A stretch of 60,214 nucleotides of DNA from Phycisphaerales bacterium. Its GTDB lineage: Bacteria > Planctomycetota > Phycisphaerae > Phycisphaerales > UBA1924. The stretch is taken from NCBI GenBank assembly GCA_019750095.1, contig JAIEOW010000037.1, positions 1-60,214 of the forward strand, in the 5' to 3' direction. Shown here piece after piece: positions 49,279-59,959 of the stretch. Numbering within the stretch: position 1 is the first letter of the stretch; every line of letters starts with the position of its first letter. The position numbers and the translations under genes were made by a program. The notes below the pieces were generated by a model, which was not told the origin of the DNA, made no database searches, and saw only the letters and a list, made by a program, of their open reading frames with translations.

Positions 49279-50484
49279 TCAGCCCTTCAAGATCGCCGCC
49301 TGAAGCGTCTCGGGCGCTTCATAGGCGAGTCCGAAGAGCGTCTGGTTGAAGAGATCAAACGAGCACTGCTCCTGGCGGATGAAGCCCTTGGCCGGCAGCT
49401 TGCCCTGACGGTGCAGATCAACCATCGCACACACGCCCGCGGCGGTGGTCAGCTCGATCGCGGGCCAGACACGCCCGAACAGCTCCGTGGCGCGGACGTC
49501 CCTTCGGATATTGATCTGCTCGCGTCGGCCGTTGCGGACGCCGATGCCCGAGACGAAGACGATGACCAGGTCCTGCAGCGTGCGGGCGATCGCGTGATCG
49601 AGCAGATCGATCGCGAGCTTGCGGTTGAAGACCTGCCCGGTGGCGCTGGGCTTTGCGTTCTCGACGCCCAGGCGGAGATCCTGCAGCAGGAACTTCATCA
49701 GGTCGCGATGTCCGGGATAGCGGATGGTCTTGTAGGCGATGCGTGATTCGCGGGTGGTCTTCTTCTCCTCGACGAGCGTGTCGATCAGCGATCCAACGCC
49801 GCCGGAGGTGTAGAACGCCTCGTACTTCACGCCCTCGAAGCTGAAGATCTCAAGCCCCTCCAGCGCGGGGAGCTTCTCCATCAGCCCGTCGATCATCACG
49901 TTGCACGGCTCGCAGTACTCGTTCACCACGCCGGCGGTGGACCACGTCACGTTGTAGTGCAGCGCATTGGTCGGGTGCTGCGGCACCGCGCCCACGCGGA
50001 GCGTCAGCTCGTGAATCTCGCTGAACTGCCGGGCCACTTCGTAGCCCGCGATGGCGACATAACCCGGAGCCAGCCCGCACTGCGGCACAAGCGCGACCTT
50101 GGCGCGACCCTCGCGAGCGATCTTGGCGACGCGGTCGGTCGTCTCAACGTCTTCGGTCACGTCGAAGTAGTGCACGCCCATCTCATTGGCCAGCTCGGCA
50201 ATGCCGGCAACCATGTCATAGGGGAGCATGCAGATCACCGCGTTCACGCCGGTGAGGGCCTTCTTGACCGCGGCTTGGTCACTCGCATCGATTACGAGCG
50301 TCTTGAACTCGACGGCGTGCTTGACCGACGCCTTGAGCCGGGCGAGGTTCTTCTCGGTCTCCTTGAGATGCTCCGGATCACGATCGGCGACGGTCACGCT
50401 GTAGTTGCCCTTGCCGCAGGCGAGCAAGAGCTCCGCAACCGACTTGCCGACTTTGCCGCCGCCCAACACCAGGACCGTGTGCAT
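49279..50484 (-). CDS. Saccharopine dehydrogenase-family oxidoreductase (lysine dehydrogenase-like)
   Basis: A 401-residue NAD(P)-dependent enzyme. The Rossmann nucleotide-binding start is 'HTVLVLGGGKVGKSVAELLL', the second beta strand acidic 'VTVADRD', followed by 'AVICMLPYDMVAGIAELANE' and 'YFDVTEDVE', and 'LVPQCGLAPGYVAIAGYEVA'. These match the LYS9/lysine 6-dehydrogenase branch of the saccharopine dehydrogenase superfamily, so lysine or carboxy-norspermidine-type metabolism is likely, but exact substrate is open. ATG 50484 has GAGGAG 8 bases upstream. A terminator-like hairpin sits directly before the ribosome site, suggesting attenuation control. Confidence 0.88.
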   Translation of the reverse strand: MHTVLVLGGGKVGKSVAELLLACGKGNYSVTVADRDPEHLKETEKNLARLKASVKHAVEFKTLVIDASDQAAVKKALTGVNAVICMLPYDMVAGIAELANEMGVHYFDVTEDVETTDRVAKIAREGRAKVALVPQCGLAPGYVAIAGYEVARQFSEIHELTLRVGAVPQHPTNALHYNVTWSTAGVVNEYCEPCNVMIDGLMEKLPALEGLEIFSFEGVKYEAFYTSGGVGSLIDTLVEEKKTTRESRIAYKTIRYPGHRDLMKFLLQDLRLGVENAKPSATGQVFNRKLAIDLLDHAIARTLQDLVIVFVSGIGVRNGRREQINIRRDVRATELFGRVWPAIELTTAAGVCAMVDLHRQGKLPAKGFIRQEQCSFDLFNQTLFGLAYEAPETLQAAILKG

Positions 50485-50789
50485 GACCTGCTCCTCAGAA
50501 GAAAACGCTCGCTGAGCGAGCGGGGGCGATGGTACGCGAGCATGCGGCACGGCGCTGGGACGAGAGTCCGCATAACGACGGCTCGTCCTCGGGTTCTCCT
50601 GTGCTTTTGGGCTGGAACGCCCCGCCGCGGTCTGGGGGTGCGTGTGCGCACCAACACAGACCGCCCAACTACACCCGCCCGTACAACCGCTACGGCTTGA
50701 CCGCGCAAAACCGGCAAGTTTGGCCATTGCCCGCAGTCCACGTCCGCCAACCCCGATACCCGAACTTCACGCAGTGGAGGTGATTGCCC
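50485..50789. promoter_or_regulatory. Divergent intergenic region, possible leader RNA
   Basis: About 305 bases between two divergent genes, with no credible gene of its own. On the minus strand it could be a leader of some 150-200 bases containing a large hairpin (50627-50664: GCGGTCTG...CAGACCGC with an inner GGTGCG/CGCACC) and ending in the terminator-like hairpin at 50499-50522 before the dehydrogenase start. No known riboswitch class, including the lysine type, was recognised. Confidence 0.4.
50499..50522 (-). terminator. Attenuator-like terminator in front of the saccharopine dehydrogenase-like gene
   Basis: On the minus strand CGCTCGC-TCA-GCGAGCG is followed by TTTTCTT and, immediately, by the GAGGAG ribosome site and ATG of the dehydrogenase. 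A terminator this close to a start is the hallmark of transcription attenuation, unless it ends an upstream transcript. Confidence 0.55.
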
Positions 50790-51071
50790 ATGAGTTCGAC
50801 ACAGCGCAGCTTCGATCAGGTTCGCTCGATTCTGGGCAAGCTCGATCGCAATATCGACGCGGCACGCGAGCGCCGTCTTCAGGTGGCCCCGGCCGCCGGC
50901 CCCATGCCGTTGCCCGTCGCCGCTCCGGCGCCGATTCCGGCCCCGGCTCGTCCGGCCTTTGCGCCGGCTCCGGCCCCGATGCCGACGTTCTCTTCCGCGG
51001 CTCCGCAGCGTTCGGCCTATGGACGAGCGCAGCCGATGCGGCCGGATCGCCGATCGCAGACCGGCACATGA
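50790..51071 (+). CDS. Small Pro/Ala-rich protein
   Basis: A 93-residue protein: an N-terminal amphipathic helix ('QVRSILGKLDRNIDAARERR') and a disordered Pro/Ala-rich tail containing repeats of 'APAP'. No family is recognised; homologues of such proteins often escape annotation. The ATG has TGGAGG 9 bases before it, a strong site, which is the main reason to accept it. The STAS gene starts 43 bases downstream on the same strand. Confidence 0.6.
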   Translation: MSSTQRSFDQVRSILGKLDRNIDAARERRLQVAPAAGPMPLPVAAPAPIPAPARPAFAPAPAPMPTFSSAAPQRSAYGRAQPMRPDRRSQTGT

Positions 51072-51114
51072 CCGTGCTTCCAGCATTCGCCGCGCAAGCG
51101 GGAAATGGGGTTCG

Positions 51115-51567
51115 TTGATCAGGAACCTGAAAAAACTCTTCGGCGTGAACGACTCGGCGGGCGGCCCAGATGAGGCGTCGATCGAAAAGCGCCCCGAGCC
51201 CAAGGCCTCGCACCCGATGCTGACCCACGAGGTCATCGGGCAGACGCTGGTGGTGACGCTCGTCGAACGCGAAATGAACGCCGTGTCGAGCACGGAAGTG
51301 GCCTACGAAATCAAGAACATCTACGCCCACCAGCCGGGCGTGCGCCACATCGTGCTGGACCTTGAGAACATCAAGTACGTCGACTCGGCCGGCCTGAACA
51401 CGATGGTCGACCTGATGGGCACCGTGCGCAAGCGCCAGGGCCGACTCGGCATCGCCGCGGCGACCCAGCACGTCGAAGTGCTCTTCAAGCTCACGCGGCT
51501 GGAACTGGTGTTCACGATTCGGCGGACGGTGATCGAGGTCATCGACGCGATCGAGCCCAGAGACTGA
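51115..51567 (+). CDS. STAS-domain protein (anti-sigma factor antagonist type)
   Basis: A 150-residue protein with a STAS domain (about 40-140): 'HPMLTHEVIGQTLVVTLVER', 'HIVLDLENIKYVDSAGLNTM' (with the Ser that SpoIIAA-like proteins have phosphorylated, in DSAG) and 'GRLGIAAATQHVEVLFKLTR'. Such proteins bind anti-sigma factors or serine kinases in partner switching. The start is uncertain: TTG 51115 gives residues with a basic 'IRNLKKLFG' N-terminus and a purine-rich GGGAAATGGGG upstream. No RsbW-like kinase or phosphatase gene is in the window. Confidence 0.85.
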   Translation: MIRNLKKLFGVNDSAGGPDEASIEKRPEPKASHPMLTHEVIGQTLVVTLVEREMNAVSSTEVAYEIKNIYAHQPGVRHIVLDLENIKYVDSAGLNTMVDLMGTVRKRQGRLGIAAATQHVEVLFKLTRLELVFTIRRTVIEVIDAIEPRD

Positions 51568-51586
51568 ATCGCCATTGAACGCATCT

Positions 51587-51618
51587 GGTGGCACAGGCGT
51601 CCCGCCTGTGTCTTGAAG
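51587..51618 (+). repeat. GGTGGCACAGGCG palindrome after the STAS gene
   Basis: GGTGGCACAGGCGTCCCGCC plus TGTGTCTTGAAG: nearly perfect copy, in head-to-head arrangement with 51626-51652. Confidence 0.85.
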
Positions 51619-51625
51619 GCCAGAT

Positions 51626-51652
51626 GCACACACGCGAGACGCCCGTACCACC
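51626..51652 (-). repeat. Inverted partner copy of the palindrome
   Basis: GCACACACGCGAGACGCCCG plus TACCACC, a degenerate copy in opposite orientation, 7 bases from its partner and ending 4 bases before the stop codon of the DUF885 gene. Confidence 0.65.
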
Positions 51653-51656
51653 AGTC

Positions 51657-53558
51657 TTAGTTGCGATTGGTCATCCACCGATCCATCTTCGCCTCAAGCG
51701 TCGGCAGCGGCACCGCGCCCGAATCCAGAATCGCATCGTGGAACGTTCGGCGGTCAAACTTCGCACCCAGCGCCTTCTCGGCCCGGGCCCGCAGTTCGCG
51801 GATCTTCAACTCACCGATCTTGTACGCACAGGCCTGCCCAGGCCACGCGATGTAGCGATCCACCTCGCGTTCAATGTTCAGTGGCGAGAGCGACGTCACG
51901 CTGAGCATGTACTCGATCGCCTGAGCACGTGACCACCCCTTGGCGTGGATGCCCGTGTCGACGACGAGCCGAGACGCACGCCACATCTCATAGCTCAGGC
52001 GGCCAAAGTCGTCGTATGGGTCGCTGTACAGATGTCTCGGGCCTTCAGATGAACCCATCCCTGAGCCCGAGATCGTGTTCGCGGGCCCGCCGCCGTCGCC
52101 GACTTCCAGCCCCAATCGCTCGGAGTACAGCGCCCACCCTTCGACAAACGCCGTGTATCCGCCAAAGGTGCGGAACGGGTGCTGGCCCTTCAGCTCCTGC
52201 GCGATCGCGATCTGATGATGGTGCCCCGGCACGGCCTCGTGCAGCGTCAGCGCGATCATCTCATACTTCGGCCGCTGATCAAGCTTGTAGGTGTTGCACA
52301 TGAACCACCCCGGCGCACCGGCTTCGATCGAGCCGCGGTAGTAATACGCCGTGGGCGAAGTTGGCGCGGTCAATGCCGGCAGCTCGCGCACGCCATACGG
52401 CAAGCGCGGCAGCACCGTAAAAAGCTTGGGCATCTCGGCGTCGATGCGCTTCGAGATCTCGCGGTACCCCGCAAGCAGATCTTCGGGTTTCGTGTAGTAG
52501 AAGCGAGGATCCGTGCGCAGATACTCAATGAACGCCCGGAACAACTCATCGCCCGCGAGCTCGCTCTTGCGCGGATAGTCGGTGCGGGCGATCACGCCCA
52601 TCATCTCGCCCTTGATCCGCGCCACCTCGCTCAGTCCAAGCTGATGAATCTGATCCGCCGACATCGCCAGCGTGGTGTGGCGACGCAGCGCGGCGTCGTA
52701 CGCCGCCGGGCCGTCGATCCCCGCGGAATACGCCACGCTGTCTCGGCACTTGGGCAGATACTCATCCTGCAGAAACCGGCCAAGCCGCTCGAACGCGGGC
52801 ACGATCCCATCGCGGATCGCCGCCCGGGCACGCGTCGCCGCGGGGTCGCTCGCGGGTCGACCAAGAAAGGGCGCGTAGAAGCGGCTGAGCGAAGGCGTCT
52901 CACGAACATCCGCACTCGAGAGCATCCGGCACTGGTCCACCGTCCCGACCATCACCACTTTGGGCGGCACCCGCCCCGCAGCCAGCCCCGCACGCATCTG
53001 CGCGATCGTCTGGTCGATCTGGGCGGCAACCTTCTCCAACCGCGCGGCGTGATTGCGATAGTCCTGCTCGCTCGAGAACGACAGCGAATCGTGCATCTGC
53101 GGCAGCCAGACCTGCGGCCCCGATCGCGCGTCAATCGGCATCTGCTCGCCAAACACCTTGGCCCGCTCGATGTCGGTCTCCAGCTCATATCTCAGCAGAT
53201 CGGCATCCAGACGATCCACTTCCGAGAGCTTCGCGTTGCCCAAAGCGTTGAGCTTGGCCAGCCGAGCGCGACGCAGCTCGAGCGAACGTTTCACGGCCTC
53301 GGCAGACAGATCGGCAAGTTGATCGGCAAACCGATCGTCGCCGCGCTGGCTCGCTTCCAGCGGGTCCTCGCGCAGGGTCTGCTCGACATGGTCATCGAGG
53401 ATCGCCAGCAGCTCGGCCGATCGCCCGGATCGCCAAGCCCCGCTGATATCGAGCACCGAAGACGGCCCATTCGCCGACGGCATGGATTGAGCACGAGCAA
53501 GCCCTGAAGCGGCCAACATCGCCCCGAGAATGATCGCAAGCACACGGTGATTCACCAT
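51657..53558 (-). CDS. DUF885-family exported metallopeptidase-like protein
   Basis: A 633-residue protein with a signal peptide (MVNHRVLAIILGAMLAASGLARAQ). The DUF885 family contains the zinc motif HExxx-GHH, here 'LTLHEAVPGHHHQIAIAQEL', with downstream 'AFVEGWALYSERLGLEV' supplying a further Glu, so it is a probable periplasmic zinc peptidase. The helical remainder ('EASQRGDDRFADQLADLSAE') matches the family along its length. Its peptide target is unknown. Start at ATG 53558; a longer in-frame start exists but adds no signal-like sequence. Confidence 0.88.
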   Translation of the reverse strand: MVNHRVLAIILGAMLAASGLARAQSMPSANGPSSVLDISGAWRSGRSAELLAILDDHVEQTLREDPLEASQRGDDRFADQLADLSAEAVKRSLELRRARLAKLNALGNAKLSEVDRLDADLLRYELETDIERAKVFGEQMPIDARSGPQVWLPQMHDSLSFSSEQDYRNHAARLEKVAAQIDQTIAQMRAGLAAGRVPPKVVMVGTVDQCRMLSSADVRETPSLSRFYAPFLGRPASDPAATRARAAIRDGIVPAFERLGRFLQDEYLPKCRDSVAYSAGIDGPAAYDAALRRHTTLAMSADQIHQLGLSEVARIKGEMMGVIARTDYPRKSELAGDELFRAFIEYLRTDPRFYYTKPEDLLAGYREISKRIDAEMPKLFTVLPRLPYGVRELPALTAPTSPTAYYYRGSIEAGAPGWFMCNTYKLDQRPKYEMIALTLHEAVPGHHHQIAIAQELKGQHPFRTFGGYTAFVEGWALYSERLGLEVGDGGGPANTISGSGMGSSEGPRHLYSDPYDDFGRLSYEMWRASRLVVDTGIHAKGWSRAQAIEYMLSVTSLSPLNIEREVDRYIAWPGQACAYKIGELKIRELRARAEKALGAKFDRRTFHDAILDSGAVPLPTLEAKMDRWMTNRN

Positions 53559-53717
53559 GACCCAAGCGTACCCGAACGCCCGCGGATCGCCGGACGCAGC
53601 TGAAAGGGTCATGCAGACCGCAAAACCGCCCACCAGACGCCAAACCCCGCCCACGACCTTGCCGATGAAGACCCCCGAGCCGTATCATCGGAGACGAGCC
53701 AAGAGCTCGCCAATCGA

Positions 53718-53788
53718 TGGGGATTGGTGTAACGGTAGCACGAGTGACTCTGACTCACTTAGTCCAGGTTCGAATCCTGGATCCCCAA
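53718..53788 (+). tRNA. tRNA-Gln (anticodon CTG)
   Basis: Acceptor TGGGGAT pairs with ATCCCCA; D-arm GTG-loop-CAC; anticodon stem AGTGA/TCACT with loop CTCTGAC gives anticodon CTG; T-arm CCAGG-TTCGAAT-CCTGG. Discriminator A; CCA not encoded. The U1-A72 pair is typical of tRNA-Gln. Confidence 0.96.
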
Positions 53789-53816
53789 CTTTCTCCTTGA
53801 TGCAAGTCGGCATGGA

Positions 53817-55249
<1,433 letters not shown>

Positions 55250-55253
<4 letters not shown>

Positions 55254-56164
55254 TGGACCACCGCCGGCTTGGTCTTCAGTTGGCTCACCACTTCGATCGC
55301 CGGTCGGCGATGCAGCCGCCGATGCGACGCGATGCTCACCACCACCGAGCCCAGATACGCCGCGGCCAGCACGCACATCATGAGCCACATGTCCTTGACC
55401 GCCAGCGCGGCCATGGCGCCAACGCCCACCAGCATCGGCACGATCGCGTGCCGCGACACCCGCATCTTCTTGAACGAGAACATCGGCAGTCGGCTGATCA
55501 TCCACAGCCCGATGATCAGCGTGTACGCCACCACCGCCGCCACCGCCCAGGCATTAGGACCAACCGCCGGACCATCGATGCGCCCGGGCTGCCCGCTCTC
55601 GGGCATCCCGAACCACGGCCGCAGATACCCCTGCACCGTCACCGAATATGCGAGCATGACGGGCACCATCACCGCCGCCGCCGCCGCGGGCGTGGGCAGG
55701 CCGGTGAAGAATCGCGATCGCACGATCACATCGCGTTGCTCCTCGGGCGTTGGCGCGCCGGGATGAGCGATGGGTTTGATCCGCACACCCGCCGTGAACC
55801 GCGCCAGCCGCATCGCGCTGCACAGCACAAAGGTCGTCACAGCCACAAGCCCGAACCACCCCTGATCCTTCAGCATCCACTGGTGCAGCAGCACCGCGGG
55901 CGCCACGCCGAAGGACACGAAATCACTCAGCGAATCCAGCACCTCGCCAAACGGGCTTGTGACCTTGAGCAGCCGGGCCGCGCGCCCATCGAGGCCGTCA
56001 AAGACCGCGCTCAAGAGCACGGCGAACATCGCCCGATCCCAATCCCCCTTCAAGCTGTAGTGCAGCGACGCCAAGCCGCAGCAGAGCGCCACCGTCGTCA
56101 GCATGTTCGGGACAAACACGCGGATCGGCACCGTGCGCTTGCGATGCGGATAGTGAATGAACAC
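55250..56164 (-). CDS. pssA: CDP-diacylglycerol-serine O-phosphatidyltransferase
   Basis: Makes phosphatidylserine from CDP-diacylglycerol and serine at the inner membrane. The 304-residue protein has about eight hydrophobic helices and the CDP-alcohol phosphotransferase signature DG-x2-AR-x8-G-x3-D-x3-D at 'DGLDGRAARLLKV' and on to 'SLSDF', with all four Asp present. The N-terminal 'VPNMLTTVALCCGLASLHYS' is characteristic of PssA. It starts 3 bases after the stop of psd (product decarboxylase) and is coupled to aspA. The three reactions connect serine/aspartate use with phosphatidylethanolamine synthesis. Confidence 0.93.
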
Positions 56165-56167
56165 CGG

Positions 56168-56998
56168 TCACGCCCCCCCATCGCGATCGCGCTCATCGAG
56201 CACCGCGAAGATCGTCTCACCAGCAACCGTCTTGTCCCCAAGCTTCACCATCGGCGTCACGCCCGCGGGCAGATACACGTCCACGCGGGAGCCGAAACGG
56301 ATCAGCCCGAATCGCTGACCCGAATCCAGCGCGGCCCCCTCTCCCACGCGGCAGACAATCCGCCGAGCGATCAGCCCGGCGATCTGCACACACGCAAACC
56401 GGCGGCCACTGGCCGACTTCACGATGATTCCCAATCGCTCATTGTGCTCGCTCGCCTTATCCAGCGCGGCGTTGAAGAACTTCCCGGGCGTGTACACCTT
56501 CTTGTCCACCACGCCGCGCACCGGCGAGCGATTCACATGCACGTTAAAGACGTTCATGAACACGCTCACCCGCACCGCTCCGTCGCACTCCGCCGGGCTC
56601 ATGCCCAGTTCTTTGGGCGGCGAACACGGCCCGACAAAGCTGATCACCCCGTCGGCGGGGCAGATCACCAGTGCCCGCCCATCCTCACGCTCTGGCAACC
56701 GCCTCTGCGGATCGCGAAAAAACCAGATCGCCCACAGGCACAGCACACACGTGACCACCGCCGAGATCGACATCGCCACCGGTCCGAGCAGCCACGAACA
56801 GACCGAGACGATGATCGCACTCACCACGACAAACCCAACGACAATCGGCACCCCCTCAGGCGCGATGATCGACGCCGGGGCGTCGCTCCGCACTCGGAGC
56901 ACTCCCGGGGAGGTTTCTCGTACGGCCTCCATGCGGGACTCCCCGGTTCCGCCCTTTTCTGTGGTTTCGGGCGTTGATTTGGTCGTCGTGGTGCTCAC
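56168..56998 (-). CDS. psd: Phosphatidylserine decarboxylase (short, archaeal-like type)
   Basis: Converts phosphatidylserine to phosphatidylethanolamine. The 276-residue precursor has two N-terminal membrane helices ('[20 protein letters not shown]', '[20 protein letters not shown]') and the decarboxylase core: '[19 protein letters not shown]', '[20 protein letters not shown]' and the self-cleavage site '[11 protein letters not shown]', where Gly-Ser yields the pyruvoyl group. It is the first gene of the psd-pssA-aspA operon. The first 30 residues are a Thr/Glu-rich cytoplasmic extension. Start ATG 56998. Confidence 0.93.
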   Translation of the reverse strand: MSTTTTKSTPETTEKGGTGESRMEAVRETSPGVLRVRSDAPASIIAPEGVPIVVGFVVVSAIIVSVCSWLLGPVAMSISAVVTCVLCLWAIWFFRDPQRRLPEREDGRALVICPADGVISFVGPCSPPKELGMSPAECDGAVRVSVFMNVFNVHVNRSPVRGVVDKKVYTPGKFFNAALDKASEHNERLGIIVKSASGRRFACVQIAGLIARRIVCRVGEGAALDSGQRFGLIRFGSRVDVYLPAGVTPMVKLGDKTVAGETIFAVLDERDRDGGA

Positions 56999-57094
56999 GC
57001 GAGCAGTTTAGGGCCAACCGATCACGCCCGTCGGGTGCTTTTGATCGCCCCCCTTCGCACCCGCCGCCAGATCTTCGTATGATCTTGACAGCCC

Positions 57095-57700
57095 ATGGCC
57101 CCCAGCGTTCCGTCCAGTTCCGTCGCGAGTGTGCTCGGTTCTCCCGTGGCGGTGAACCCGGCGGTCGCGGCGTTTCCCAAACTGGCCAAGCTCATCGCTT
57201 ATCTCGACGGCCTTCGCGGGCGCGTCGACCTCGCCACGCTCGATGCACTCCTCCGCGACTCACACGTGTCGATCGACGACCTGCGTCCGGCGATCAGCTT
57301 CGGCACAAGGGGGTATCGCCGAAACACCATCTGCCGCAGCGAACACTACGAACTGCTCGCGCTCTGCTGGCGCTCCGGGCACTGCACCCCGATTCACGAC
57401 CACCGCGGGGTAAGCTGCGCGTTTCGCGTGATCCACGGCGAAGGCACCGAGATCCGATTCTCCATGTCGCCCTCAGGGCTGGTCATCCCCCAGAGAGCGA
57501 TCTCGATGCGCCCGGGTTACGTCTGCTCTGCCGACGAACCGGACATTCATCAGGTCGTCAACGCACAGGCGCCGGAAAACGACCTCGTGACGATGCACAT
57601 CTACTCGCCCCCGATCCAGCACATGAACACGTTCCGCCCGACCGAGCCGTGCGAGCGTCTGGCGGTCTATGGCGCGGATGACGAGGGCATCTCGATCTGA
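57095..57700 (+). CDS. Cysteine dioxygenase type I
   Basis: Oxidises L-cysteine to cysteine sulfinate with O2 and a mononuclear iron. The 201-residue cupin has the iron ligands His101, His103 ('HCTPIHDHRG') and His152 ('EPDIHQVVN'), the substrate Arg in 'YRRNTICRSEHYELLAL' (Arg76), and Cys108 at the position of the Cys of the mammalian Cys-Tyr cofactor; a Tyr is available in 'VTMHIYSPP'. The N-terminal 30 residues are Ala/Val/Pro-rich. Monocistronic, convergent with the glucoamylase gene through a symmetric hairpin. Confidence 0.9.
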   Translation: MAPSVPSSSVASVLGSPVAVNPAVAAFPKLAKLIAYLDGLRGRVDLATLDALLRDSHVSIDDLRPAISFGTRGYRRNTICRSEHYELLALCWRSGHCTPIHDHRGVSCAFRVIHGEGTEIRFSMSPSGLVIPQRAISMRPGYVCSADEPDIHQVVNAQAPENDLVTMHIYSPPIQHMNTFRPTEPCERLAVYGADDEGISI

Positions 57701-57710
57701 GGCCGGCCGT

Positions 57711-57741
57711 GCGTCGGGCCAGGGAGCCCGGTTCCCGACGC
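57711..57741. terminator. Bidirectional hairpin between convergent genes
   Basis: GCGTCGGG (57711-57718) and CCCGACGC (57734-57741) form an 8-bp stem with a 15-base loop between the cysteine dioxygenase and GH15 genes. No T-run on either side, so termination would need Rho or merely protect ends. Confidence 0.4.
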
Positions 57742-57743
57742 GC

Positions 57744-59813
57744 TCACGCGACGCCAACCTCTTCATACGGCGCGGCCGCGTTCGCCTCTTGCGCCAGCTT
57801 GTGGTGCTTGTTCAGATACTCCATCACCGTCGTCACCACCACCGCGTGACTCCACGTCAGCGGGCTCACGCTGATCATCTCGCCTGTGTAGGGGTGATAC
57901 TGCTCGGCGAGCACGCCCGACTTCTTGGCTCTCCGTGCCGCCCATTCCAGCAGCGGGAGCGCGCCGCGCAGCTCTTCCATCGACTTCGCCAGCGCGATGC
58001 GGTGCTGAGCGTGCCAGAGCGTGCAGATCACCCACGGGTTGCCCGGCACGGTGTCGATGTTGTCGCGCTCGACCATGTGGTAGTAATCGCGCTCGTAGCG
58101 GGCACACCCGCCGACGTCGGTCTTCACCCACAACCGGTCCCACAGCGACTTCATCTCGCTGACGACCATCGGATTGCCGGGGCGGAACGCGCCAAAGGCA
58201 AACAGCGCGTAGTTCGCACTGTCGCGGGTCATGTCCAGGCGGTAGCCGGTGACTTTCGACTTGCCCGTGGTCGCGTCGGTCTCCTCGATCGGCGTCGCCA
58301 TGCGGGCGAATCGGCTGGTCGCGGGGTCCCAGAGGTGTTTCTGGAGCGCATCGCGCATCCGCTCCGCGGCGGCCGCGATCGCCTCGCCCCGCTCGACATC
58401 GCCAAAGTCCTTTGCAAACGCGCTCGCCGCGTGCAACGCGCCGATGGTCGCGGCGATGGTGAACGTGTGCACGCCGCGCCGCTCCTCCCACAGATCCCAG
58501 CTCGGACGCGGCAACCCGTTCTCGTCGACGTTGTTCATCAGCCAGTTCGCCGGCTGAGCGACGAGCGTGTTGTACAGCGGCTTGACGAACTCGACATCGC
58601 GGAACGTCTCAAAGTGCTGCCGCAGCGCCCACAGCACCAGCGCCGTCTCGTCCTGCTGCACGGGCAGCACCGGCTTGCCCTGGCTGATCCACGGGTGCCA
58701 GCTCGAGCCAAGGTGGCCCGCCGGCGTGTACTTGTGCATGAAGTACCCGTTCTTGTTGATCACCTTCCCGCAGTATCTGAAGAACTGCCGGCTCAGCTCG
58801 CTCTGATACACCTGCACGAGCGCGAGCGCGACCAGCGCGCCATCCCGCGGCCAGCAATACGCATAGTGATCGCCCGCGAAGTGCGAGATGTCGCTGTCGG
58901 TCGCCGCGATGATCGCCCCGCGATTGTCGATCTGCGTCCGCAGGATGAGCTGCGACCGCACGAACAGCTCGCGCACCGAGTCCGGCAGGATCGACGTGTC
59001 GATCGTGTCGCGCCGCACCCACAGCCGCCAGTAGGCCTCGGTGCGTCCAAGCAGCTTGTCGGCACCCTTTGATCCGATGACCTTGTGCAGCTCGCGCACG
59101 CGCTCGTACGAATCCCCGCAGGCCATCCAGTACGTGCCCGTGGCCTCGCCCGCGGCGGGCACGCTCAGGTTGATCCCCACCGTCGCGTCGACCGAACCCT
59201 GACTGATCGCGTTTTTGCCCAGCACGCCGTCCTCGGCATCACGCCATGTGCCCTCGGCCCCGCCCACGCGCTTGGTGCCGATCGCCCAGTGATCGATCCC
59301 AATGCGGTTGCCATCGCTGGCATTGACCAGAAAGTACGAGTCGTCTTTGTACAGCACCAGCCCGGCGGTCTCCGGGTCATAGTCGCACGTGTCGCCGACA
59401 GGCGATTCCTTGATCGAGAGATCGATGTGGAAGAACAGCCGCACATCGCGATTCGGTGCGGCCTGGCCGGAGTTGCTGGACTGCTGCCCACGCCGATCAC
59501 GCACCCGAATCCGGCGAAAGTACACGGGTTCGTGGAAGTCCACGGCGTCGTTGCAGATGAGTTCGAGACCCAGTTGGTCATTGACCAGCCGAACTTCCGT
59601 CACCAGCGTGTCGGGTCGATAGCGCATCTCGCGCTTCCATGACGGATGATCGATCCACAGAAACTCCCCGTCGGCATACACGCCAAAGCGCTGCACGTGG
59701 CCACCCGTGTGGTTGTACCGCCCGACGTGCGGGTAGTACATATCCCGAATACGGTACATCTCATCAAAGTTGATGAGCAAGTCGCCATTGCCGACTGGAA
59801 TCTCGCGAGCCAA
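57744..59813 (-). CDS. Glycoside hydrolase family 15 (glucoamylase/glucodextranase-like)
   Basis: Releases glucose from the non-reducing ends of alpha-glucans, with inversion. The 689-residue protein has an N-terminal beta-sandwich (about 1-275) typical of bacterial and archaeal GH15, then the (alpha/alpha)6 barrel: 'HYAYCWPRDGALVALALVQV', 'QQDETALVLWALRQHFETFR', catalytic acid Glu in 'PSWDLWEERRGVHTFT' and catalytic base Glu in 'GVLAEQYHPYTGEM' with 'SPLTWSHA'. No signal peptide, so it is probably intracellular and works on glycogen or trehalose-like substrates rather than external starch. Confidence 0.93.
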   Translation of the reverse strand: MAREIPVGNGDLLINFDEMYRIRDMYYPHVGRYNHTGGHVQRFGVYADGEFLWIDHPSWKREMRYRPDTLVTEVRLVNDQLGLELICNDAVDFHEPVYFRRIRVRDRRGQQSSNSGQAAPNRDVRLFFHIDLSIKESPVGDTCDYDPETAGLVLYKDDSYFLVNASDGNRIGIDHWAIGTKRVGGAEGTWRDAEDGVLGKNAISQGSVDATVGINLSVPAAGEATGTYWMACGDSYERVRELHKVIGSKGADKLLGRTEAYWRLWVRRDTIDTSILPDSVRELFVRSQLILRTQIDNRGAIIAATDSDISHFAGDHYAYCWPRDGALVALALVQVYQSELSRQFFRYCGKVINKNGYFMHKYTPAGHLGSSWHPWISQGKPVLPVQQDETALVLWALRQHFETFRDVEFVKPLYNTLVAQPANWLMNNVDENGLPRPSWDLWEERRGVHTFTIAATIGALHAASAFAKDFGDVERGEAIAAAAERMRDALQKHLWDPATSRFARMATPIEETDATTGKSKVTGYRLDMTRDSANYALFAFGAFRPGNPMVVSEMKSLWDRLWVKTDVGGCARYERDYYHMVERDNIDTVPGNPWVICTLWHAQHRIALAKSMEELRGALPLLEWAARRAKKSGVLAEQYHPYTGEMISVSPLTWSHAVVVTTVMEYLNKHHKLAQEANAAAPYEEVGVA

Positions 59814-59959
59814 ACGCCCTCCTGGCTAAACGTGAACCACGCCGTCTCCACGCATGGTGTTCGACGGAGCGTACACACCCGACGCGTTGAGATTGCACCG
59901 AATGTCGGCGGTTTAGGCCCACGCGTTCAGCCCGGATCCGCTTTCCGCCGCTCCTGACG

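Noticed and set aside
55254..55505. N-terminal extension of aspA by 84 codons
   Set aside because: Lies within pssA; aspartase homology begins just after the GTG at 55253.
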